Source: Moniliella sp. 'wahieum' | Lineage: Eukaryota; Basidiomycota; Moniliellomycetes; Moniliellales; Moniliellaceae | Reading direction: 5' to 3' | Assembly (NCBI GenBank): GCA_003971905.1 | Contig: RSEE01000032.1 | Coordinates: 620,001-684,000, forward strand | Length of the DNA: 64,000 nt | Part shown: positions 1-11,278 of the stretch, piece by piece | Layout: the number at the start of each line of letters is the position of its first letter | Numbering within the stretch: the stretch's first letter is position 1 | The notes under the pieces: generated by a model | Database searches by the model: none | What the model saw: the letters and a program-made list of their open reading frames with translations, nothing else | What the model was told of the DNA's origin: nothing | Program-made: the position numbers and the translations under genes

Positions 1-2721
1 GAAGCGCCAACCGTCCGCTTTATATAACCCCCCCCTCCCCATTCTCCCTCTAATGCGTTGCTTCCCCATTTGGCCTTACTTGTAAAAAATGCATGTAGTT
101 TTTGTGGTTTCCTTCCACGAACCATCTGGGCATCTCCACCTTCATCTGCGCCAATCCATTGGCGACTCCACAGTGGTCAATACATACGCTGTACACTCAA
201 CTCCTTGCCCCCTCTTACTCGCCTCCCATTACCCTAATATCTATCTCTCTTCTCAGCTTCCCTAACTCGGCTCTCATCAGTGCTTATCAGCCGCTCAGTG
301 TTCGGATTTCCGTATCCAAAATCCGTAGAGCTCTCAACCCTCCCGCTTGCCGTCTGAGCTCCAATCCCACAGGTTCACACTCCACCGTCCACAGAAGTTC
401 GCGTTGTCCCAACGTCATTGAACGCCTACTGTCATAGAGAGGTGAAGACTCAGCCTGAGTACTCTTCAGTACACTCTCAGTACTCATCGACATCACTCAT
501 CAGTACTCAGTGCTCATGCAGCTGATTCGACACTCGACGGTCATCGCAACTAGAGCTAATATTGACCCCAAACGCGTCGGTCGATGTTCGGCGTGTGGTC
601 CTCTTAGAAACATGAAGCCCCCGCGCCAATAATTAATAATGCTAGCTATAACATGGCGCTAACAGGAGTCCCATAGGCTCTTGATTGTAACTCAATATAT
701 TTGCTACACCATACCCTTTAATTTCCCAGTCCCAGGGGTGGCAAAAAGCCAGGTGAATCAGGACTCAGTGTACTCAGTCCAAAGGGTATTGGGGTCAGCC
801 AGTAGGGAAGGGATCATCGATCAGGCGTCAGGCACATCATCCGTTTGCGTCTGCACCGCCACACCGGCCCAACACGCCCACAAAAGCAGACGCGGAACAC
901 ATGACGCGTGATCGATGGTCGATGATCGTCTCCCATTTACTGACGCTTGCTCCAGCCTACATGACCGGTGACCGCGTGTAGGGGTGACCGGTGACCAGTG
1001 AGAAAAAAGCAGTGTGGCCTACAAACATTCAAAAGCCGACACTATATATCGTGTTAGATACATCTTAGGTTGGGCCAGGCGAGGCAAAACTGGCAATGCT
1101 TCGAGCTGCATGCCATACTCAAGGACGACGATCCACTTCTCTGACTTTTCTGTGGGGCTCTTAAGCTTTAAGCTTATTGAGTTTGACCGGTGACCGTCGT
1201 CGATCTTCCGTGGGTCAGCGCAGGCATATACTACAGGTCTGTGGGCACAAGAGCCTATACCACGCGCTAGAGCGTTATATCCGTCTAGCTTCAATAAAAG
1301 CTTTTTCAACGAAGATTAGCATCAAACAGCTTTTCTGGCGGATATGATTGATCTGACGCGCGACGCGCGTGAAGACGCCTCCCGTAGAAGACCAGAGAGC
1401 AGCCAGTTGATGGTATATTGCATTGCATATTTTGTGAGCTACACAGGCTAGAGAATATTCCCGCCCTCCAGGACGGAATATTGCAAGGAATGAACCCCAC
1501 GGTTCCAGGCTTGGGTACCGGCGCCACTAGACCAGCGTGATGTCACACGTACCTTTTGTACAGCGTGCACCAAGCCCTCTCATACGCCAACATCCATTGG
1601 ATTCCCGTGTGGTTTCGTTCGAATCATCGATCATCCTCTGTACATTCTCCTGGATTGGGCCGACGAAAACCGAACCCCTCCCCGTCTCATTTCCGGTCCG
1701 AGGGTTCCAGCGGCCGTACCTAAGGCCTAACCTCCCCCAGACCTAAAGAGCCTTTAAAATCGATTAAAGACCTGATCGAAGGCCTAACCCTTCCACCCCA
1801 CACCAGCCCCCTTTTCTTGTCTCCCCTATAGTAAAAAAAGCCTTAGGCCTAGCCCCCCCGCCCCCTGTGGGCAGTACTTGAGTACTCAGTACTCACTCAG
1901 TACTCAGCTGAGCCGCATGCGTCCACATCCTGTCAGGATGAGTTTTTGTCTCGCATTTCTAAGCCGGGTCTCAGTTCCTCAGCGCCTCTCAGTGGTGCAA
2001 TCTATGCATCAGGATCATCCATCCGTATTTGGCAGTCTGAGTCCCCACAGTATACTGATCTCAGTGCCCAAGACCATCCCCGACTGAGCGTCTCAAGCAT
2101 ATATGGCGTCTCCGGACAACACTATACTATGGAGGACTAGTCTTCTCTGCACCGCAACTCGAAAAGCGCAGGTGAGGGCTTACGCGCGCTTACGCTTACG
2201 AGAGATGGCTTCTACGGAGATATATCTTACAGAGAGATGGCTTACGGTGGCCACACATATGGCTGTTACCCGGTGGCTTGCTGGGATATGGCGTTTATAC
2301 ACGGCGGGGACTTCAGAGACGTTTTGTACGGTCGATGTGGAGCAGACGTGGTGCATAGCTGCATTTCAGGGCACCAATTTTGACCCCCTCCGTGACACAG
2401 GTATTGGATTGTGGCGCCGTAGGGAGTGGTGGGTATGGCGCGTATGTGAACTGGTCATTGCCGGTCTGAAGAAAAAAAGGAGAGGGCCAGCAGGCGCAGA
2501 GCGGCCACAGCGTGGCCGTGGTAACCGGTCCGGTAACCCGTGGTCCGTAACCGGTACCCCGGTCGCCAGGGGCCAGCGGCTGGTGATATATGATACCTGC
2601 CGACCTGGAGAAGCTGAGATCTGAGAACCACTGGTAACCGGTAACCGGTAATAAGCCGGTGACGGTTACTGGTTACCGGTTACTGTTACCATGGTATGGT
2701 ATGAAGGCGGTTGTTAACACG

Positions 2722-2749
2722 TGATGCATGACGCGTGACGCGTGACGCG
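2722..2749. repeat. Heptad array, TGA + 4-bp palindrome (TGCA, then CGCG x3)
   Basis: Four consecutive 7-bp units: TGATGCA followed by three TGACGCG. The inner four bases are self-complementary and the TGA phase is kept when the core changes from TGCA to CGCG. The array is followed by a single further partial unit. Confidence 0.85.
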
Positions 2750-3411
2750 AATCGCACGAAAGCCATTCTGCCCGTCTGTCGTGACGTGTCGCAGGATTAT
2801 CGATTAAGCGCGCATGAAGCTTGAAGCAAAGTGGTAGCCGGTAGCAGAGGTAGCCGATAGCTGTACGTTGATAGGTCTCGTGGCTTCCCCCCCGCCACAA
2901 GATCGGGGCGGTGGCAAAAAATCTTGAAGCTTGAGAGATCTCAGATGAGCTTGAGCGGATTGCTGTTGCTACATTGATATATTGATAGGCCAGGGATGCA
3001 CAAGGGCCTGGATCACCTCGATCACCTTAGGCCTTATATCCACTTTCTCTGTCACATGCTCACAACTGAGTCTCACAGCTCCCACATGTGGCATTTTCCT
3101 TGTCACCGGCTCTCCACAGGGGCACTTCTCTCTAGGCCAAAGGCCTAAGGCGTATAACCGGTAACCGTACGTTAACCGGCAACCACGTCCCCTAGTTCGG
3201 GTGACGCGTGACGCTAGGGAGGCCCGTGGCCAGTGCATGTGACATGTGAGGGTGAGGGCTCGGCCTGAGCGCCCCTGAGCCGCTGAGCTCAGCCTGAGCG
3301 CTGAGCCTCAGGCCCTGACCGTGAGCCTCAGGCCGGTCAGGGCCTGAGGGGGTGGCAGGGGTACCCCGTGACGCGTGAAGGCCTCAGGGCCCCAGGGAAG
3401 CCTGTGACTGT

Positions 3412-3457
3412 GTGACATGTGAGGTGTGAACATGTGACATGTGACATGTGAAGCTTG
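3412..3457. repeat. Heptad array, mainly TGACATG
   Basis: A run of TGACATG units with one TGAGGTG unit and a one-base slip, ending in TGAAGCT. CATG is the main palindromic core. Single-unit variants share the same TGA phase. Confidence 0.75.
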
Positions 3458-3498
3458 GAGCTAGAAGCTGTGAAGCTTTTGAAGAGGGCATTCCCGCC

Positions 3499-3519
3499 TG
3501 AGGCCTGAGGCCTGACCGG
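3499..3519. repeat. Heptad array TGAGGCC x2 then TGACCGG
   Basis: Two TGAGGCC units are followed directly by TGACCGG, so the core changes from GGCC to CCGG without loss of the 7-bp phase. A related run with TAAGGCC units lies at 3571-3590. Confidence 0.8.
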
Positions 3520-3600
3520 CACCGGTCGTCATGCGGTCACGGTGGGCCAGTCTCACCTGAGTCTCATGCCTAAGGCCTAAGGCCTAACCCGGACCGGTCT

Positions 3601-3624
3601 TCAAGCTTCAAGCTTCAAGCTTCA
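3601..3624. repeat. Heptad array TCAAGCT x3
   Basis: Three TCAAGCT units plus a trailing TCA. This is the TCA orientation (TGA on the minus strand) with AGCT as the palindromic core. Confidence 0.85.
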
Positions 3625-4521
3625 CTGTATATAGCTTCACTGAGTACTGAGCGCACTCAGTGAGCCACTGAGGCCTGAGGAAAACACTGACCGTCTCGCT
3701 GCAGCAAATTTTGGTGCCCCAGTTTCTCTCAAAATTCTCAGTGACCGGCAAGCCCCTAGCTGTTGTGCAGAAGCTATACCATTAAAGGGGAGAGAGGAGA
3801 TACAATGACCATTGTTGAGTTGAGATACGGGATCCCAAAAGTCAACATAGAATACAAATGACAATGGATACAAACATAGAACGCGAAGAAAGGAGGACGG
3901 AGACGGCTCCGAGTACTGTGGGCGCGAGTGGCTGATCGGTCCGGATCGCATAAGCACTATATGTGCAAGACGCACAGCATAGAGCGCGCTGGATTGTTAT
4001 ACGCGGCGTAAAATCTAAGATGGAACTGGTCAAAGTGAGCCAGTGACTGTGATCGAGGAAGTCCTGGGACCAGACACAGGGAACTGGGAGCAAGAGCCCT
4101 GGGAGGTTAAGGTCTTAAGGCGCTTAGGCCTTAGGGCTGATGCGCTGATGAGCTGATCTAGCGCTGATACCCCTAGAATTTGTGAACGCGTCAAGGGGCT
4201 ACAGAGAGGGCCTTTAGTTCGAGGTACGTGCCCCTCACTTGCGCTCTCCAAGGACTTACACGAGGGGAGCGCCTGGAAATCGCCCCGCCGTACATCACAT
4301 TCGTCACAGTCCCAACAGGTTGGGGATATGCTGCATGTTCGGCAGACCTCTCCATAAGCGCACATGCAAACGTTCACATGTATACCGGCGTCAGCGCTGT
4401 GCTTAGGCTGAGCCGCTCTGGGGCATGATGAAGCCTCAGCCTGAGGCCTGAGGCGCAGCGTTCGTTTGTATCCACCCATGCAACATTCTGTTTGGAAGTG
4501 AGTAGAGGGAGCCACTGGAGA

Positions 4522-4633
4522 GTTCTGTTCTGTTCTGTTCTGTTCTGTTCTGTTCTGTTCTGTTCTGTTCTGTTCTGTTCTGTTCTGTCTTTCTGTTCTG
4601 TCTGTTCTGTTCTGTTTGTCTGTTCTGTCCTGC
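4522..4633. repeat. Pentanucleotide microsatellite (TTCTG)n
   Basis: About 110 bp of TTCTG units, pure in the first 60-70 bp and then interrupted. Pentamers do not preserve a reading frame and no gene is evident here, so it is most likely a neutral slippage-prone microsatellite. Confidence 0.9.
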
Positions 4634-6246
4634 TGGCGACTCTCTACTGTGGCCTCTTAAGTGGGATGGGCAAAAGAGCAGGAAGCACAGGCCGGATGAG
4701 CGAAGATCGACCGGCGCTCAACAATCCGGGTATTGTAGGTGAAATGTTTTTTTGTCCGTGATAAAGCAACAGCAACATGGTGCAGAGATGCTCCAGGATG
4801 CACCCCTTCCTACAAGACAGAGAGACGGATGATCGATGAGTCGATGAGGGCGAAAGGCCTGTTTTTGACATGATATGCATCACCGCCACGTCTCTCACTT
4901 TCAAGCTTCAAGCTTCATGCCATGCTAGAAACCATGGCTCCTTAGGCCTTGGGGTTTGTTCATAAAAAGTGAGGCCGGTGAGCCGGTGAGGCCTGAGGCT
5001 CAGGCCCCTGAGGCCCTGAGGGCTAACTGGTAACCGGGTAAGGGCTATCACCTCATGGCCACGGAAATGCCGCATAGCTTCCGTCCTAGCCCACCCTGAC
5101 TCTCACTGTTTATTGCACCGTGGACGGAGAAGAGAAATTGGACCACCACACCTATAATAGGCTTTTTATTTTATCTCCTGAGAGATGCGGTACGTTATTC
5201 TTCCCGTTGATCGCTGTGGCAGTGGACACCGGAATGCGGAAGGAGAGATGAACGAGTGACAAAAGTGATATAGGATGTCAAACACCTTGTCAGAATGGAC
5301 AGATGCCCCGTAGAATGTGGAGGGTCCAGCAGGGTCGTGCCCTGTCGAGCTTCGACGTTGAACGAAACTGGCAGTTGTGAATTCGAATAAGCATAGACGG
5401 TGGGTGCAGTATAGACGCGGCGGGTTCGATTAGATAGCACGTAAGGTTTTGTGCATTCAGCCTGAGGCCTGAGAGGCCTTAAATTCTTAAAGCTCTTAAG
5501 AAGAGATGCTTGGCGCTTACCCCATGTGATCGTTTGATCGAACGCCTATACACATCATGATCATGATGCCCTGAGGGCCATTCAGGCTCCAGGAGTGCTT
5601 GCTCAATTTTCATTTACGTCTATTCCGTTCCGTGGGGCCCACGTCAAAACCGACTACAAAGAAGGGCGAGCAGAGAGGGTCCTCTGACTCTTGCATGTGG
5701 CTAACTGTCATTGTACGAAAAAATGAGGAGGCAGACAAAGAGATTGCCGAAATGTCCGCGTACGAAGACGACGGCTGTTGTGAAAAGGTTGCAATACAAA
5801 CTCGCCATGCTGTGGAGATCAATGCGGAAATGCAACCCTTAGAGCGACAAGCTGAAGATCCCCTGCAGTGCCAGAACAGTAGGGCCCGGCATCAGGCGCC
5901 CGTGGGTCTCCGCGGGGGGGCACCAAAGGGGGACCACATCCTCTGCTTGACGTTTATAAATTCTAAGTTATACAGGGAAGAGGGCAATCGAGTATCCCGG
6001 TACGCACACCGAATTGCGCACGGACAGAGGAAAACACGGTCTACAGGCAGTCACCAGTATCACTTCATCTCACTACCGCAACTGAGGTACGGCCTACGGA
6101 GTACTGATGGCATCAAGTCACTCGCGTCACGCGCCACTAGCCACTACACTGGACCAGTCAGCTACTGAGTCGACAGGGGTCGACTGGTCGGCCATGATGC
6201 ATGATGCATGCGCATGGTGCATGTTGGATGTTGCCACATCCCCGAA

Positions 6247-6274
6247 TTACTCGTTACTAGTTACTAGTTACTTG
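6247..6274. repeat. Heptad array TTACTAG and variants
   Basis: Four 7-bp units: TTACTCG, TTACTAG, TTACTAG, TTACTTG. The A-CTAG-T hexamer is palindromic and the spacer base is T instead of the usual G or C. Confidence 0.8.
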
Positions 6275-6704
6275 TCACCATGTCCCCGCGTCACATATAG
6301 TCATTAGCCATTGCAGTCACGCAGAGCCACCGTGTGCCACACCGATTGGCAAAAAGCTCTTGTTGCTTCTCAATACCCAGTTCTGCATCCCGTACTTTTT
6401 GCTCTTCCCTTTCCCATTTGCTTCGGTTCCATCCTCCATGCCTCTTGTGTCCTCCCACGAACGATCTTACCATTTTCCTTTTTTCTGACAGGAACTTGGT
6501 CTCCCTCGCCTATTCGTCCTAGCCCCGACTGTTACACAGTGACTTGTGACTGATAGTCATTATCACTATAGTCAGTATGAACCTGGTCGCCGACCACTAG
6601 TCACTAGTAGGTCACTCGCCACCGGCCATCTACGATATACACGCACAGAAGAAGACGAGGCACTGAGAGTACTCTGTCCTGCGTAATTTCGAGTACTGAG
6701 TTTC

Positions 6705-6746
6705 TGAGATCTGAAGCGTGAAGCTTGAAGCTTGAAGCTTGAAGTG
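6705..6746. repeat. Mixed heptad array: GATC, AGCG, AGCT x3 cores
   Basis: Six contiguous TGA heptads: TGAGATC, TGAAGCG, three TGAAGCT, then TGAAGTG. The phase is constant although the core changes, which a simple expansion of one unit does not explain. Confidence 0.85.
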
Positions 6747-7342
6747 GTTGTGGTGTCCATTGGAAAAATCGGCGTTTCCGCTGTAGGTGTTTTTCGCCAT
6801 CGACTTACAATGGGTATGAGTACAAGAGATCGGTGAGATCGATGAGGCCGGTCACTAGGTCACTGGTCACCGGTCAGGCCCTCTGCCCTTCTGAGGCTGA
6901 GCTCCCTCAGCGCCTCAGCGCCAGCCTGCGAGGATGGATTTTAACGTTGACGTTCATTGTCTTCAGATATTTGACCTAGTTATCATTATACTGAGTACGA
7001 GTGCCGCGTATTGAGTACTGTGTATTAGTAGTGACTATAAGGAGTACTGAGTTGAGTTACCTTGAACATTGAGTACTGAGTGTACTGAGTCTCGGAGTAC
7101 CGAGTACCTACTCAGTAGGAAGTAGCTCTGTTGGACTACAGATGGCTCTCCAAAGGGGCCCGTCTGGGGTTGCTGACGTTACTGGCTGCTGCGTCTGGCC
7201 AGCCTAGGCAAGCGTGAAGCTTTCTTTGCTTGAAATTCTGGAATGCTGTGGTAAGCGCCAGGGGCGGCAAGTGCGCCCGCAGTACGAGAGCAAGAAGGGT
7301 TCCCGGCTCCCAGACCCCGGGTCTTGTCTTTTGGCCCCACTC

Positions 7343-7405
7343 GAACCCGGCGAGCTGGCCCAAGAACCCGGTGAACTGGCCCAAGAACCCGGCGAACTGG
7401 CCCAG
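7343..7405. repeat. 21-bp minisatellite, three copies
   Basis: Three adjacent copies of a 21-bp unit beginning gaacccggcgagctggccca, with two single-base differences between copies. The unit length is divisible by three and open frames cross it on both strands, but nothing else supports a gene here. Confidence 0.85.
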
Positions 7406-7899
7406 GCATGCTTGCTGCAGTGCCCTACCATCTGAGATCTGAGAGAGCATGCTTCGCCTATTCCACGTGAAACGTTGAACGCAATTAGAAATCCCTACAT
7501 CCCTATATGCAGTCCCTGGTCAATGGAACGCGGGGGCGGCAGCGCGGGGCCGCATAGGCGGGTGCCAGACCTGTGGGTGTGGTTGGACGCTGGCAGCCCT
7601 TCGTCCAGGGGCCGAGCACTGTCCGACGTGTCCTCCTTGACCGCTTGCCTCCCCGCCACGCACCCTGGGCTGCTTGAGCGCGATGAAACTCAGCTTGGCC
7701 GGTGGAGGAATGCCGGCGAGGTGGGAGACAATCAGCGCAAAAGCCATGCTCACGCGCTTGCCCTAGGGAGGCCTCAGGGCCTCACGAGAGGCACTGCTCG
7801 TCCTAGTCACTGGTTATCGTTACCGGTTACCGGTTACCGGCTACTAGTTACTTATTACTAGTCGCTAAGCACTATATGCACCTTAGCCACTGGTCACTG

Positions 7900-7920
7900 T
7901 GACATGTGACGCGTGACAAG
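7900..7920. repeat. Mixed heptad array TGACATG, TGACGCG, TGACAAG
   Basis: Three contiguous TGA heptads with CATG, CGCG and a degenerate CAAG core. It is another example of core change within one phase. Confidence 0.75.
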
Positions 7921-8725
7921 GACACTGGTGCCGGCCAGTATCAGCAGGTCACTTGCAGTGACTAGTGACTGGGGCCGCAGCCTCATATCTCAGACCGCAG
8001 GCGTCACAGTCACAGACTCCAGGCGCGCCCAGACCGATGCATGATGCCTTGTCACACGTCCCTCGGGTGCGGCCCATCGCCTCCGCTGCGCGCTGCGCTG
8101 CTGCGGCTGAGGCGCGCCGCTGGGCGCCAATACGCGTAAGCGCGTAAGCTCTCGCCAGCCCTGCAGCACGCCAGCAGGCCTGCCCCGGCCAACCGGCACC
8201 TGCACCAGTGCATCCCATCCCAAGCGCCCCCGTGCATGGCGCATGGCGCAGGATGCATGGGCTGAGGCCGTGGTTAAACGGTAAGTATGTTAAACGTTAA
8301 CGAAGGGTGGTGCGTGACAGAATCACACACCACGCATCACGCGTCGCATGGTGCATGTTCGTCACATACAGGCGTCACCCGTGCCGCCCATCACGCGTTG
8401 CGCCGGGATGGTCGACGGCCTCGGCTGGCTGGCGGGCGAGGGGACGACAGAGGACGCAGCTGGGCAACCGGCCTCGCTGGCTCCCAGCAGACCCCCCACC
8501 GCCACCGCCACCCCCTCTCCTCTCCGCCGCCCTCCGCAGCCCCGTTGCTCTCGACTGGATCGATCCATCCGCCGTTCTTCAGCCCTCCCTCCTCCCCTCC
8601 CCCTCTCTCCCCCCCCTGCTGGCAGCCGGCCGCTCATTTATACACGAAGCGCCTGCTGCTCCCCCCCCCCCCCCCATCCCCGTTCTCCTCCCCTAACCCG
8701 TCCGTCCTGCCCCTCGAGGCTGGCA

Positions 8726-11278
8726 ATGCCCGACACCTGCACCAACACAGCCACGCTCGACCCATCCCTTGCTGTTGCTGCTTCGTCGGCATCTCTGTCT
8801 GCCGCTTCCGTGGCTGTTCCCGCTATCATGAACACCAGTTCTCCTCGTACTGGCAGCTATGCTGCCGCCTCCTCTGGTGCGCCCAGCAGCCGTGCCCGCA
8901 CCAACGCTCCCGACCCCACCTCCACCTCCTCCGCGCCCTTTCCCGCCGCCTTTGATCCCTGGCCTTCCCACTCGTGGTCCTCCTCTGCCAATCCCCCCCC
9001 TGCCGTGCCCAAGCCCCCCCACCCCTCCCTCTTCCGGCCGTTGCAATCGGCGATGCCAGACGCAGATGCCATGGGCATGTGGACCATCCGCTCTTGGTCC
9101 GACTCCTTCCCATCTGCTTCGCCTCCTACCTCGGCCTCCGTCCCTGCCCTCGACGGAAGCAGTCCCGAGACGGCGGACCGCTTGCTACCTACCCCCCAGA
9201 CCTCGGTCGACCCCTCTACCTCTCCTCCTCGCTCCCCCAGCGTCTTATGATCCCTCGCTGAAACGAACCAATCCTTCCCCCCTCCCTGATCCTGGGCAAT
9301 GCACCCCATTGCAACGCCACATGTCAATGGCGAGCACTGCCCAAACGTCCAACCCCACCTCCCGCACCAGCGACCTTCTTCTCGACCAGCCCATCTCCCC
9401 CCACCGCGGCCCCTTTTCTCAACAAAAGCCCCAGCCATCCATGGGATCCTTTGACTTACCCCTTCTGCCTTTGGCCCAGGCACATTTTCCTCCTTTCCAC
9501 CTCCATCTCAGTCGGCCGCCGTCCCGTCCCAGGCTCAGTCTCCGTCGCAGGCGCAGTCCCCCTGGCAGTCTCAGACCCAACTGCCAGGAGCATGGGCCAG
9601 CCTGGAAAGTCGGTTTTCTGACCCAGGCCCTATGCCCTATCTGCATGGCTCTGGGTCGCTCTCTCCAACCGTTGGTTCACTAGGTGCCCCGCCGCCACAA
9701 TGGTCCAAGCCTTCAACCGACAACTTTGCCCCTTCCTCCATAGGAGGGATTGCCGAATACCCTTCGGCTCCCGTCTGGCCAGAGTCGCCTTCGCAAATGG
9801 CCCTGCCTCAGGCGGATGTCGACCCGTCATCCCGTTCGCCCTCCTTCCAGATCACAGCCTCGGGCGGCGTGGTAAAGGGTGCCACTTTTCTCTCTCGCAA
9901 CGTCCTTCCGCCCTCGGCGTTGGGCGCGCACGCTGCTTCCCACCCGCCGGGATTAGGTTCTCGCGTCCTGCGTCCTGGTTCAGCAATGGGCAGTGGGATC
10001 AGTATGGGTGGGATGCACGGTCGTTCGGAAACGCAATCCATGGCCTATGGTGGTGCGGCGACCGCCGCTGCAGCGACCGACTTTACCAAGCGCAAGGGCT
10101 GGCCCCTCCGTGTGGTGGAGGAGCTGATTGATTTTGTTCATGTGCTCGATCCCAAAGGCACCATCTTGTTTGCCTCGCCTAGCATTGTGGACTTGACGGG
10201 ATGGAAGCCTGAGGAGCTCAGGGGGCTCAAGTTGATGGATGTAAGTACTCGGTTCGCTTTTGCCTTCACGTTGCCAATGAGAGGATGGGAGTAAGCTGAC
10301 CATTTTCAATTTTGTGCTCGTTATCCCTTGTTGCAGTTTGTTCACCCCGACGACGCCCAAGCGGTCACGGAGCATCTGGACCCGACCAGCCAAGTGCCTG
10401 GCGCAGACGTGATTATGTACATGCGCTTCCGGTGCAAGCCGGATAAGAACAAGAAGGCCGGACGGGAGGGGGATACCTCTTCCGTCGGCGATTCTTCCTC
10501 CACCCCCTCCTCTACCAGCGAGAGGGGCAAGCAGACCAATAAGCGCAAGACGACCGGCCCAACGCAGGTAGGCCGCGTGATAGCCAACAATGTTCCCTAT
10601 GTCGTGTTTGAGTTTACGGCTCATCCCTACTTTCCCCCCGCTGAGCTTGCTGACCTGGCCAAGGAGCGGGCACGGAGGCATGCAGCCAAGAAGGGCGCTT
10701 CTCCGCGCGTGACTCAAGGAGGCCTCCCTGGCACGCCCATTGACGACGACAATGCAGCATCCGAGCGACAGGAAGGGGAGGAAAATGCGCTGCAATGTTT
10801 CTTCTGTTCGTCCCGTGTCCACCCTACCCCCAACATATCCATCCTTGATTCCTTCCTCGAGCTCAAAGTGGAGAATGAGCGGCTGCGGCTGATGCTGCAA
10901 AAGCTGAATATGGAGGAAGAGGCGGAACTGCCTTCCCCGCAGGCGTCCTCTCGTCTTCCTCGTCCCGAAAGTAGCGAGGAAGACCACAAACACAAGAAGA
11001 AGAAGCTGATCAAGGACGAAGGGGACCATGTCTGTGCCGATTGTGGGCGCGTGGATTCGCCCGAATGGCGCAAGGGCCCGCTTGGACCCAAAACGCTATG
11101 CAACGCATGTGGCTTGCGGTGGGCCAAACGGATCAAACGGCATGGCGGTGACCCCAACGCAGCCGCGGTCGCGTTCCATCAACAAGCTTCGGCCGCTGCA
11201 CAGCAAGCGGCAGCCGAGGCTACTGCCAACGCATTCACCTCGACGCCAGGCATGGACTTTCTCCTGCCCAAATCCTAA
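8726..11278 (+). CDS. wc-2: White Collar 2-type PAS/GATA zinc-finger protein
   Basis: Partner of the blue-light receptor WC-1 in the nuclear White Collar complex, which binds GATA elements of light-responsive genes. Seen here: a start in good context at 8726; a Pro/Ser-rich N-terminus; a PAS domain ([20 protein letters not shown] near 10110, continuing as FVHPDDAQ after the intron); a basic stretch; and near the C-terminus a type IVb GATA finger, C-X2-C-X18-C-X2-C (11034-11112, [16 protein letters not shown]). An intron at 10241-10336 (gtaagt...ttgcag, branch CTGAC) is phase 0 and rejoins the PAS domain exactly. Between 9200 and 9480 the frame changes twice. A likely acceptor ends at 9479, but the upstream donor is not clear, so one or two introns or an indel lie there. 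No LOV-type flavin motif is visible, as expected for WC-2 and not WC-1. Confidence 0.9.

Larger units (their letters stand above)
1..8725. other. Gene-poor intergenic region rich in short palindromic repeats
   Basis: I see no convincing protein-coding gene in this stretch. Open frames of 60-190 codons exist on both strands (for example 2103-2624 and 5599-6168), but they run through repeats, match no family I know, and have no codon pattern that sets them apart. The DNA is filled with 7-bp tandem palindromic repeats (listed separately), a TTCTG microsatellite and a 21-bp minisatellite. The last 250 bases before the WC-2 start are very pyrimidine-rich, as is common for basidiomycete promoters and 5' leaders. 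Confidence 0.6.

Noticed and set aside
2103-2624. A 173-codon open frame as a gene
   Set aside because: It runs into GGTAACCGG repeats, has no family likeness and no flanking gene signals.
5599-6168. A 189-codon open frame as a gene
   Set aside because: It opens without an ATG, shows no recognisable domain and ends in repeat sequence. A shorter form from an internal Met is possible but not supported.
8362-9483. Minus-strand Gly/Arg-rich open frames opposite WC-2
   Set aside because: They are the antisense of Pro/Ser-rich coding exons of a recognised gene.
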